A stretch of DNA of 64,000 nt from Methylophaga muralis (GTDB taxonomy: Bacteria > Pseudomonadota > Gammaproteobacteria > Nitrosococcales > Methylophagaceae). The DNA lies in NCBI RefSeq assembly GCF_001720165.1, contig NZ_MCRI01000003.1, positions 62,001-126,000 of the forward strand. Direction: 5' to 3'. Shown here piece after piece: positions 9,269 through 16,957 of the stretch (the stretch's first letter is position 1; the number at the start of each line of letters is the position of its first letter). The notes beneath the pieces were generated by a model. That model was not told where the DNA came from and searched no databases. It saw only the letters and a list, made by a program, of their open reading frames with translations. A program made the position numbers and the translations under genes.

Positions 9269-9892
9269 ATGACAACTCGCTCAAATGCTCATGGTGGTCG
9301 TCGCGTTGGTGCCGGACGCAAAAAAGGTACGGTGATCAAAGAACCAACTGCGGTAATGCGTATTCCTCAAAGTCAAAAGCCAATCATTGCTGATTTTCTG
9401 GCCACCTATCGACTTAATCAGTCCACCGATAAGCAAACTAATCATTTAGCAGACCAGCCCACGGTATTTGAACGCCCGGTTGTTGCACCAGCTAAACGCA
9501 GCTGGCCATTATTCAGTTCCAAAGTCGCAGCAGGCTTTCCATCCCCAGCTGATGAACATGTTGAAAAGCGGCTGGATCCTAATGAGTTTTTGATTGATGA
9601 CGAAGAGGCAACATTTTTTGTCACCATTCAGGGCTATTCAATGATCGACAGTGGTTTATTGCCCGGCGATAAAGCGGTGGTGGATCGTTCTAAAACTGCC
9701 ACTATCGGCGATATTGTGCTGGCGGTAGTCGATGGCGAATTTACCATTAAACTGCTGGCGAAAACCAAACAGGGTGGGCCACGATTACTGCCATCCAATC
9801 AGTCAGGTGAATATCAGCCGATTGAAATCAAAGACGGTATGCAGTTTGAAATCTGGGGTGTGGTCACCGGTTCGTTTCGGCGGTTTAAATAA
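9269..9892 (+). CDS. umuD: UmuD-like S24 peptidase with N-terminal extension
   Basis: A 207-aa LexA/UmuD-type autoprotease. The self-cleavage site is A88-G89 (KVAAGF), the catalytic Ser is S124 (GYSM) and the Lys K161 (FTIKLL); the Ser-Lys spacing of 37 equals that of E. coli UmuD (S60, K97). UmuD normally has about 140 residues; here about 65 extra N-terminal residues begin with a basic Gly/Arg-rich segment ([12 protein letters not shown], residues 9-20) that could contact DNA. Acinetobacter UmuDAb is similarly long and works as a LexA-like repressor, so a regulatory role is plausible. It lies 1 nt upstream of umuC. Confidence 0.9.
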   Translation: MTTRSNAHGGRRVGAGRKKGTVIKEPTAVMRIPQSQKPIIADFLATYRLNQSTDKQTNHLADQPTVFERPVVAPAKRSWPLFSSKVAAGFPSPADEHVEKRLDPNEFLIDDEEATFFVTIQGYSMIDSGLLPGDKAVVDRSKTATIGDIVLAVVDGEFTIKLLAKTKQGGPRLLPSNQSGEYQPIEIKDGMQFEIWGVVTGSFRRFK

Positions 9893-9893
9893 G

Positions 9894-11164
9894 ATGTCAC
9901 ACAGTATCGCCCTGATCGACGTCAATAACTTTTACGTTTCATGCGAGCGTGTATTTAATCCGAAACTGCTCGGAAAACCAGTAGTGGTACTCAGCAATAA
10001 TGATGGTTGTGCTGTGGCGAGAAGTAACGAAGCCAAACAGCATATTCCGATGGGGGCACCGTGGTTTAAGTTTCAGCAAATAGCGAATGAGCAACAGATA
10101 GTCGCTTTATCATCCAATTATGCGTTGTATGCCGATATGAGTAATCGGGTGATGCGAATTCTCAATCAGTTTTCGCCGGATCAGGAAGTGTATTCGATTG
10201 ATGAATGTTTTCTGGATCTGAGCGGTTTCCAGCATCTTGATTTACTGCAATATGGGCAGCAGATTCGTCATCGGGTAGGGCAATGGACTGGATTGCCGGT
10301 CAGTGTCGGTATCGGTGCCAGTAAAACGCTGGCTAAGCTGGCCAATCACTGTGCCAAAAAACGGGCTGAATTTGATGGGGTCTGTGATTTTAATCAGTTA
10401 AGTCCTGAACAACTTAACCATTTACTTGCCGATCTGGATGTCGGTGAGGTGTGGGGCGTTGGCCGTAAACTGGCAGTGAAGCTGAAAACGCAGGGCATTC
10501 ACAGCGTTTTGGATTTAAAACAAGCCAATGCTGAAACCCTGCGGCGCCAATACAGTGTGGTAATGGAAAAAACCGTGCGCGAACTTAACGGTATCAGTTG
10601 TCTGGAGCTGGAATATGCCATCAGTGACAAAAAGCAGATATTGAGTTCGAGAAGTTTGGTATTCCGGTGACTGATATGAACAGTCTGGCCGAGTCCATCA
10701 GTCTGTATACCAGCCGTGCGGCAATGAAACTACGTCGACAGCACTCGGTGGCAAGGATTATTCAGGTTTACATTCGCTGCAGTCCTTATCGCAGTGGAGA
10801 CGCTTTTTACGGCAATAGTTTGATGGCGGCGTTACCGATGGCTACTGATGACACCAGAGTGTTAGTTAAACATGCCCTCGCTGCGCTGAAACGAATGTAT
10901 CGCCCCGGATTTAACTATGCCAAAGCCGGCATTATGCTCACCGAACTGCAGCCGAAAAGTGGGCAGCAGCGGGACTTGTTTGCACCGAATCAGGATGCCA
11001 AATCCGGACAGTTGATGACGGTGATGGATATCATTAATAACACGATGGGCAGAGACACGTTACAGCTGGCCAATCAGGGCTTTAAACGTCCGTGGAAAAT
11101 GAAGCAGGAACATAAAAGCCCGAGTTATACGACAAAGTGGGAGGATGTGTTAACTGTCAGCTAA
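9894..11164 (+). pseudogene. umuC: DNA polymerase V subunit UmuC, frameshifted
   Basis: The first part (9894-10670) carries Y-family polymerase motifs [13 protein letters not shown] and [10 protein letters not shown], plus helix-hairpin-helix GEVWGVGRK. It hits a TGA at 10668 directly after [10 protein letters not shown]. The next frame continues with the UmuC little-finger and C-terminal parts (SLYTSRAAMKLR, YAKAGIMLTEL, QLMTVMDIINN). Adding one T to the TTT at 10655-10657 restores [12 protein letters not shown], and the repaired protein would be 423 aa, against 422 in E. coli. The lesion is thus a one-base loss: true mutation or sequence error. No slippery heptamer for programmed frameshifting is present. 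Confidence 0.88.
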
Positions 11165-11290
11165 GTAAAAGATTTTTAAAAACTTTTTATTGGCAATCTA
11201 AAAAAACTAAACACATGCCAATAAACAAAGGCGAGTATGCTGATTGGTATCGCGCCAGATATGTTTTGGCCGAACTCAGAGATAACTATT

Positions 11291-11509
11291 ATGAACATTA
11301 TTCGTCAAACATCATTTATCGCCCTTTTAGCTACAGCTATGCTGGTAACAGCCGGTTGCGGCAATATGTCCAGCCGCGATAAGAACACAGCAGCAGGCGC
11401 AGGTATTGGTGCCGTGGGCGGTGCCATCTTAACCGGTGGCAGCGCAGTCGGTACTGTTGGTGGTGCTGCAGTAGGCGGCGTAATTGGTAATCAAGTCGGT
11501 AAAGATTAA
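11291..11509 (+). CDS. OsmB-like glycine-zipper lipoprotein
   Basis: A 72-aa protein. The lipoprotein signal (MNIIRQTSFIALLATAMLVT, lipobox TAGC) is followed by a glycine-zipper stretch (GAGIGAVGGAIL, GGAAVGGVIGNQVG), as in the OsmB/glycine zipper 2TM outer-membrane lipoproteins. The start at 11291 is chosen because it gives a proper signal peptide; an upstream in-frame ATG at 11237 would add a non-signal leader. A strong terminator follows. Confidence 0.82.
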   Translation: MNIIRQTSFIALLATAMLVTAGCGNMSSRDKNTAAGAGIGAVGGAILTGGSAVGTVGGAAVGGVIGNQVGKD

Positions 11510-11529
11510 TTACCAGAAAGTAACAAAGC

Positions 11530-11561
11530 AAAAGCCCCGTCAGTGATGACGGGGCTTTTTT
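11530..11561 (+). terminator. Rho-independent terminator
   Basis: A 13-bp stem (AAAAGCCCCGTCA) with loop GTGA and a T-run after it, 21 bp past the OsmB-like stop codon. Confidence 0.92.
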
Positions 11562-11689
11562 GTTTTAGACCGTGTGAAATACAGCGGATAAAACAGTTTT
11601 CTCTTAAAATTGCCTGTGCAGACGAACTCACCGATAAATTGTGTTCATCCGTTTAAATAATTACTAATGTCGGCCACAAGGAAAAAAGA

Positions 11690-12931
11690 ATGCCGTTGCC
11701 AGATATATTGGTGTTAAGCGTTTTTTTAATAGTTTATTACGTGATGGCGGTCGGTAAATTGCCTGGGCTGAGTGCCGATCGTACGGGCATTGCCATGGCT
11801 GGTGCATTTATGTTGATCGCCCTCGGTGCGGTGGGAGTCAACGAGCTACCGGAAATTATCGAGTTTCCAACCTTATTAATGCTATTTGTTTTAATGCTCT
11901 TGGCAGCCCATTTTGCAGCAGCGAATAGCTTTAATGTCTTAAGCCAATGGTTAAGTTATCGAGCTGATAGACCAAAGCTATTGTTGGCTGGCGTGGTGAT
12001 AAGCGGCGGTGGGTTATCGATGGTATTGGTTAACGATATCGTTGTATTCGCCTTTACACCGGTATTGTGCATGGCATTAATGCGTCAGGGCCTGGATCCA
12101 CGTCCTTATTTGTTGGCGCTGGCCGGGGCTGCAAATGCTGGCTCAGCGGTCAGTTTGATTGGCAATCCACAAAATATTCTTATCGGAAGTGTGGGGGCTT
12201 TGTCCATTCACGACTATTTCCTATTAACCATCGTGCCTGTGTTGCTTGCGTTAGGAGTCGTATATGCAGTGGTGAATCGAGTGTGGTGTAATCAGTTACA
12301 GCAAGCCACGACTATTCGCTACTGGGAAGATGATCACACTGCCGATCGCTGGCTGTTTATCAAAAGCCTGTTAGCCACAATGATATTAATTGTGCTGTTG
12401 ATTTTGTTTTCTCAGTTTCGTTATCAAATTGCACTTGGCGTAGTACTGTTTCTATTATTGGGTCGAGTTATTAAAACCGATAGATTGCTTAAAGAAGTAG
12501 ATCTGCCATTGTTGGTATTAATCGCATCATTATTTGTGGTGACGGCGGCGTTCAGTGCGTTGCCAATGACAGGTTCAGCAGTGAGTTATCTGGAAACACA
12601 GGGTTGGCTACCGGATAGACTGGCCGTGTTAATTCCATTTTCATTAATTGCCAGCAACACAATTGGCAATGTGCCTGCTGTGATGTTGTTATTGGGGGTA
12701 ACAGAAAACCTTTCGGTTATTACCTTACAAGGATTGGCGTTGTTTTCAACCCTAGCCGGCAACCTTTTATTGACCGGTAGTTTGGCCAATATCATTGTCG
12801 CCGAACGTGCATCGAGTCAGGGAGTAAAGCTCGGATTTATGGACTTTATGCGGGTAGGTATTCCCATCACTGTTCTCAGCATGGTTCCAGCCGCCCTCTG
12901 GTTTAGTTGGGCGACTGGCATGCCTTGGTGA
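11690..12931 (+). CDS. SLC13/ArsB-NhaD family anion transporter
   Basis: A 413-aa polytopic inner-membrane protein of about 11-12 TM segments. It has the ion-transporter superfamily signatures: an inner repeat with VLVNDIVVFAFTPVL and a later repeat with ASNTIGNVPAVMLLL, each containing the Asn-rich turn typical of these two-fold repeated transporters, plus GLALAGAANAGSAVSLIGNPQN. Relatives move arsenite, Na+/H+, sulfate or dicarboxylates; the substrate cannot be told from sequence. No arsenic or sulfur genes are adjacent. AGGA precedes the ATG. It converges on a BON lipoprotein, with only 3 bp between stops. Confidence 0.82.
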   Translation: MPLPDILVLSVFLIVYYVMAVGKLPGLSADRTGIAMAGAFMLIALGAVGVNELPEIIEFPTLLMLFVLMLLAAHFAAANSFNVLSQWLSYRADRPKLLLAGVVISGGGLSMVLVNDIVVFAFTPVLCMALMRQGLDPRPYLLALAGAANAGSAVSLIGNPQNILIGSVGALSIHDYFLLTIVPVLLALGVVYAVVNRVWCNQLQQATTIRYWEDDHTADRWLFIKSLLATMILIVLLILFSQFRYQIALGVVLFLLLGRVIKTDRLLKEVDLPLLVLIASLFVVTAAFSALPMTGSAVSYLETQGWLPDRLAVLIPFSLIASNTIGNVPAVMLLLGVTENLSVITLQGLALFSTLAGNLLLTGSLANIIVAERASSQGVKLGFMDFMRVGIPITVLSMVPAALWFSWATGMPW

Positions 12932-12934
12932 GTT

Positions 12935-13261
12935 TTATTTAACCCGCATATCGTTTTTTACTGATTTCACGCCGGCAACGCCGCGTGTCACAACAACAGC
13001 CCGATCAATATCTGCCTGTGAACTGACAAAGCCACTTAGTTGAACAACACCTTTAAAGGTTTCAACGTTGATTTCGGCGACTTTCAGAGTTTCTTCATTG
13101 AGGATGGCTGCTTTAACTTTGGCAGTAATCACACTGTCATCAATATATTCGCCAGTACCGGATTGAGTGGATGTAGAAGCACAACCACTGATTGACACTA
13201 CTGCCATCAGCGGAAAGGCTAACAGCGTGATAAATAGCATTGATTTAGTAATAGATTTCAT
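12935..13261 (-). CDS. BON-domain lipoprotein
   Basis: A 108-aa protein. The signal peptide ends in lipobox ISGC, followed by a Ser/Thr linker and one BON domain (YIDDSVITAKVKAAIL, VVQLSGFVSSQADIDRAV, GVAGVKSVKNDM). Such OsmY/YraP-like proteins sit in the periplasm or outer membrane and support envelope integrity. The start at 13261 gives a clean signal peptide; the 21-residue longer form starting at 13324 would bury it. It lies 63 bp downstream of the PAS-GGDEF gene on the same strand and may share its transcript. Confidence 0.85.
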   Translation of the reverse strand: MKSITKSMLFITLLAFPLMAVVSISGCASTSTQSGTGEYIDDSVITAKVKAAILNEETLKVAEINVETFKGVVQLSGFVSSQADIDRAVVVTRGVAGVKSVKNDMRVK

Positions 13262-13323
13262 AATATTTGTCCAGAAAAGTCGTTTAAAACTGGCTTGATC
13301 ATTAAAGTAGATGCCTAACGACA

Positions 13324-14712
13324 TTAAGGCTTAACTTTTCCAGTGTGGGGAGGGCCGGAATAATAAAATTGATTCGGCCCGCTTTGTTTAGCGAGATACA
13401 TATATCTATCAGCACATGTCATTAGGGTCGTGGCATCCAAGCCGTCATCAGGATAAACACTGATACCGATACTGGCGGCTAAGGTAATGTCGTTGTCATT
13501 TACACGCTGCGGCACGGCAATAGCTGAAAGAATTTGCCTGGCGACGAGAGTGGCATCTTCCGGCAATTCTATTTCGCCCAATAAAATCAGAAACTCATCA
13601 CCGCTACGCCGGCAAACAATGTCTGTAACTCGGATACATTTAGTGACACGATCGGCAACCGATTTTAATAAATCATCACCAGTTAAATGACCGAAGCTGT
13701 CATTTATTTTTTTGAAATCATCCATATCTAAAAACAGTATCGCCACTCGTTTGTTATGCCGGTACGCCATACCAATCGATTGTGATAGAAGTTCGGTAAA
13801 CAGAGCCATATTAGGCAAGCCGGTCAGATGGTCATACCATGCCAGGCGGTTGGTCTTTTCCATCATCGCAGCAGATTTGGTGACATCGTGAAACACAATA
13901 ACAGCACCTGAGACTTGTTGATCACGGTTATGAATAGGCGCGGCCGAATCTTCAATTTCAACCTCAGTTCCATCCTGGGTAATTAAGATGCAACCAATGG
14001 CTAACTCGACGGTTTGATTTTCCTGCATGGCTTTTTGGGCAGGATTCGGAGCAGTGTCACGCGACCCACCATCAATGATATTGAATACTCTCAACAGAGG
14101 TTTACCCATGGCCTTAAGACGATCCCAGCCGGTTAATCGTTCTGCCTCACGGTTGAGATAAGTAATATTGCCTGCTAAATCGGTGGTCAGCACAGCATCG
14201 CCAATTGAATCAAGCGTGACTTGAGCACGTTCTTTTTCTTCAAATAAAGCGTTTTCCACTTGTCGCAATATTTTTTCCAACGCCTTGCGTTCGGAGATAT
14301 CTTCAACCATCAGCAGACTAGCAAAAGGATAGTCTGCAATATCCAGCATGGCGGCATGGAGTCGAGTCCAGATCATCGTGCCATCAGCACGTATCAGACG
14401 CACATCATCCTGTAGAGAACTGCGGCTGGATATGGCTTGTTTCCATTTAGCATTCAGTGGAACAGCGTCTTCACTGTAGAGGCAAGTGTGCCAATCCAGA
14501 TCGAGAAGCTCTCCCGGCGCATAGCCAAGAATGTTTGTATAAGCTTGGTTTGAATACAAACAACGACCCTGTTCATCACACAGAATGATGCCTAAAGGGA
14601 ATTCATCGCACAGTCGTTTCAGATTTTCGTAATCTAGTTTATCCCCTTGATTCTTTGGAAGAATCTGCCAGATTGATCCGCGGTCGGTTATACGTGTACG
14701 TAGAGTACGCAT
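13324..14712 (-). CDS. PAS-PAS-GGDEF diguanylate cyclase
   Basis: A 462-aa cytoplasmic protein. PAS 1 spans about residues 28-140 and ends in MVEDISERKALE; a short coiled coil precedes PAS 2 at about 155-285 (GDAVLTTDLAGNITYLN); GGDEF is at about 295-455 with signature RRSGDEF near residue 370. SGDEF is a known active variant, so it probably makes c-di-GMP from GTP. No upstream inhibitory RxxD site or EAL domain is obvious. ATG at 14712 is preferred over a TTG 12 nt upstream. The gene diverges from a Crp/Fnr-like gene over a 376-bp control region that holds two matching palindromes. Confidence 0.9.
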   Translation of the reverse strand: MRTLRTRITDRGSIWQILPKNQGDKLDYENLKRLCDEFPLGIILCDEQGRCLYSNQAYTNILGYAPGELLDLDWHTCLYSEDAVPLNAKWKQAISSRSSLQDDVRLIRADGTMIWTRLHAAMLDIADYPFASLLMVEDISERKALEKILRQVENALFEEKERAQVTLDSIGDAVLTTDLAGNITYLNREAERLTGWDRLKAMGKPLLRVFNIIDGGSRDTAPNPAQKAMQENQTVELAIGCILITQDGTEVEIEDSAAPIHNRDQQVSGAVIVFHDVTKSAAMMEKTNRLAWYDHLTGLPNMALFTELLSQSIGMAYRHNKRVAILFLDMDDFKKINDSFGHLTGDDLLKSVADRVTKCIRVTDIVCRRSGDEFLILLGEIELPEDATLVARQILSAIAVPQRVNDNDITLAASIGISVYPDDGLDATTLMTCADRYMYLAKQSGPNQFYYSGPPHTGKVKP

Positions 14713-14891
14713 AGTGTTTCTCAACCATTCCGAGATGTATCATGAGACATCTTGGTTGAATCACAATTAACAGGTTTTTTTAGTGAAAAGCTTGAATTTT
14801 CAAAAGTAAATTGGATGAACATTATTACTTTTCCTCCTATTAAATTTTTGCCAGCGTAGATTTCAGCATAAAGACAACAGCAGGATCCGTA

Positions 14892-14907
14892 TGTACGGTT
14901 TCGTACA
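14892..14907. promoter_or_regulatory. 16-bp palindrome, site 1 (TGTACGGTTTCGTACA)
   Basis: Six-base arms TGTACG/CGTACA around GTTT. It lies in the 376-bp gap between the PAS-GGDEF gene and the first Crp/Fnr-like gene and matches site 2 at 14946 at 13 of 16 positions, both followed by AA. The size and symmetry suit a dimeric regulator. Apart from these sites the gap is AT-rich with no gene. Confidence 0.65.
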
Positions 14908-14945
14908 AATGATGTGAATGTGGAATATTGTTTTTTCTGATGTTA

Positions 14946-14961
14946 TGTGCGGTACCGTACA
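14946..14961. promoter_or_regulatory. 16-bp palindrome, site 2 (TGTGCGGTACCGTACA)
   Basis: Second copy of the motif TGTRCGGTWYCGTACA, starting exactly 54 bp after site 1, close to five helical turns, so both face the same side of the DNA. The core GGTACC is itself palindromic. It ends 128 bp before the Crp/Fnr-like start at 15089. Confidence 0.65.
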
Positions 14962-15088
14962 AACAGTTGAAGAGTGTTTATGCGTTAATAAAATATTTAA
15001 TCAAATTTGTGAAAGTTGAAAGACTGACGCCGAAGGTGTGAGGTTGAATGCTAATAAACAGATATTTGTGGAATATTAAGTAGAGCGT

Positions 15089-15808
15089 ATGAGTTTAGAA
15101 AACGATCCCTGTCATAATCACCTGCTGGCAGCACTGTCAGAAGAAGAGCGCAAACGCGTTTTTCCGGATTTGGAGCTGATAGAAATGCCTTTGGGAGATA
15201 CGCTTTATTCTCCTGATCATCTAATTAAACATGTGTATTTTCCCACTACAGCAATAGTGTCTTTATTGCATGTAATGGAAAGTGGCGCTTCTGCCGAAAT
15301 TGCTGTGGTTGGTAAAGAGGGTATTGTCGGCATCTCTTTATTTATGGGGGGAGAAACGACCTCGAGTTGGGCAGTGGTGCAAAGTGCAGGATATGCTTAT
15401 CGCTTAAGTGGACAACGGTTGAAAAACGAGTTTTTTCGAGCAGAAACTTTACAACGTTTATTGTTGCGTTACACACAAGCGCTGATGACACAGATGGCCC
15501 AAACGGCGGTATGCAATCGGCATCATACAGTCGACCAGCAATTGTGCCGATGGTTATTGTTAAGTCTGGATCGTTTGCCATCAAATGAACTTACTATGAC
15601 TCAAGAACTGATCGCCAATATGCTAGGGGTGCGTCGTGAAGGGGTTACCGAGGCGGCGGGACATTTACAGCGAGATGGTTTGATTCGTTACGTCCGCGGC
15701 AAAATTACCGTGCTGGATCGTAAAGGTTTGGAACAACGCGTCTGCGAATGTTATCGGGTGGTTAAAAAAGAAACCGACAGATTAATGGGCGGACACCCAA
15801 CTTTATAG
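15089..15808 (+). CDS. Crp/Fnr-family transcription regulator (paralogue 1)
   Basis: A 239-aa protein. The N-terminal cyclic-nucleotide-binding-type beta barrel (about residues 25-115: GDTLYSPDHLIKHVYFPTTA, EIAVVGKEGIVGIS) lacks the classic RxS cAMP pocket and has no N-terminal Cys cluster for Fe-S. A long dimer helix follows, then a winged helix at about 165-225 (TMTQELIANMLGVRREGVT). The signal is unknown; related proteins often sense redox or nutrient state. It is followed after 143 bp by a paralogue of the same layout. The twin palindromes upstream are possible targets of its own product (inference). Confidence 0.85.
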   Translation: MSLENDPCHNHLLAALSEEERKRVFPDLELIEMPLGDTLYSPDHLIKHVYFPTTAIVSLLHVMESGASAEIAVVGKEGIVGISLFMGGETTSSWAVVQSAGYAYRLSGQRLKNEFFRAETLQRLLLRYTQALMTQMAQTAVCNRHHTVDQQLCRWLLLSLDRLPSNELTMTQELIANMLGVRREGVTEAAGHLQRDGLIRYVRGKITVLDRKGLEQRVCECYRVVKKETDRLMGGHPTL

Positions 15809-15951
15809 ATTAAGACCATTTACCGTGTGTGTGGGCTGGCAGACAGAGACAAGCAAACAATAAGACTAAGCTTCGCTAATGTGCGTAGAGTACAACTCCG
15901 AAATGGCACAATCGTTTTAGTGTCCTTTTATCAGAATAATGGAGTGTCAAC

Positions 15952-16677
15952 TTGCTTAATCCTGATAGCAAACCAATTAATCGCCTGATTGCTGATTTAC
16001 CTGTCTTTGAAAGAAAACGGCTATTGGCCCAATGTGAGACGGTGGAATTGGAGTTTAATGACACGCTTACTGAACCGGGTGATCTATTGCAATACGCTTG
16101 GTTTCCCAGTCAAAGTTTCATTTCGTTAATCGCGCCGGTCGATGCAAGTTCAAACCTCGAAGTGGGAATGATTGGTAATGAAGGCATGCTGGGAAATACC
16201 ATTGTATTAGGCATGACCACCGCACCATTACATGCATTGGTTCAGGGGGCTGGTCCGGCTTTACGAATCTCAGTGGCCAATTTGCAGCAGCAGATTAAAC
16301 AGAGTCCGGTACTGGAGACGGTATTAAAAAAATATTTGTATGTATGCATGGTGCAATTATCACAAACTGCCGCCTGCACGCGATTTCATCTTGTTGAAGC
16401 TCGACTGGCACGTTGGTTGTTAATGACTCGTGATCGAGCAAACTCCGATGAGTTTCGCATTACTCAGGAGTTTCTGGCCTATATGCTGGGAGTGCGTCGT
16501 GTTGGCATTACACGAGCGGCCACGGCATTACACAAAAAGCAGTTGATCAATTATCACCGCGGCAATATCACCATTCTGGATGGTGAAGGTTTGGAAGCCT
16601 CCGCCTGCAGTTGCTATCAAATTGATAAACAGACTTATAAACGGGTTATGCAGATATTTAACAAAAAAGTTGTTTGA
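15952..16677 (+). CDS. Crp/Fnr-family transcription regulator (paralogue 2)
   Basis: A 241-aa paralogue of the preceding gene: same cNMP-type barrel (GDLLQYAWFPSQSFISL, LEVGMIGNEGMLG) and the same winged helix (RITQEFLAYMLGVRRVGIT; GNITILDGEGLE). The two share a C-terminal Cys-x-CY motif (CECY, CSCY). The start is TTG at 15952 with GGAG about 7 nt upstream; no ATG gives the right N-terminus. Tandem duplication with divergence suggests the two may form separate switches or heterodimers, which sequence alone cannot show. Confidence 0.84.
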   Translation: MLNPDSKPINRLIADLPVFERKRLLAQCETVELEFNDTLTEPGDLLQYAWFPSQSFISLIAPVDASSNLEVGMIGNEGMLGNTIVLGMTTAPLHALVQGAGPALRISVANLQQQIKQSPVLETVLKKYLYVCMVQLSQTAACTRFHLVEARLARWLLMTRDRANSDEFRITQEFLAYMLGVRRVGITRAATALHKKQLINYHRGNITILDGEGLEASACSCYQIDKQTYKRVMQIFNKKVV

Positions 16678-16755
16678 ACAATGATGAGTACGCTAACGAA
16701 CAGACTTAGCTGATGTTTGTTTATATCGTGATTATTTCAACGAGAGGTAATAGCC

Positions 16756-16914
16756 ATGACGATAAGTACGATTTTACTAGTAATTCTGATTTTGTTATTG
16801 ATTGGCGCAATGCCATCATGGCCACATAGCCGAAATTGGGGTTATGGTCCGACCGGTTTAATCGGTGTGTTGGTAATTGTATTGTTGGTTTTATTACTGA
16901 CTGGTCGAATTTAA
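16756..16914 (+). CDS. DUF3309 small membrane protein, 52 aa
   Basis: A short open frame starting at an ATG with a GAGAGG ribosome-binding site 10 nt before it. The protein has the DUF3309 pattern: a hydrophobic helix (MTISTILLVILILLLIGAM), the conserved PSWPHSRNWGYGPTG loop and a second hydrophobic helix ending in TGRI. These are two-TM proteins of unknown function, common in proteobacteria and often near stress or envelope genes. A hairpin follows. Confidence 0.88.
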   Translation: MTISTILLVILILLLIGAMPSWPHSRNWGYGPTGLIGVLVIVLLVLLLTGRI

Positions 16915-16926
16915 ATCGCTGTGCAC

Positions 16927-16950
16927 AGGCCCACTTCTTCAAGTGGGCCT
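16927..16950. terminator. Hairpin terminator between convergent genes
   Basis: A 10-bp perfect stem AGGCCCACTT with loop CTTC, between the DUF3309 gene and the convergent RND adaptor stop. The tract after it (AACTATTTTA) is only weakly T-rich. Confidence 0.7.
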
Positions 16951-16957
16951 AACTATT

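Noticed and set aside
9732-9893. Upstream extension of the umuC frame before 9894
   Set aside because: It overlaps umuD in another frame and lacks family similarity; [15 protein letters not shown] is the normal UmuC start.
10650-10670. Programmed -1 frameshift in umuC
   Set aside because: No slippery heptamer or downstream structure, and UmuC is never known to use one; a one-base loss explains it better.
11183-11226. Possible terminator TTATTGGCA...TGCCAATAA after umuC
   Set aside because: Loop of about 20 bases and weak AT-rich stem; not convincing.
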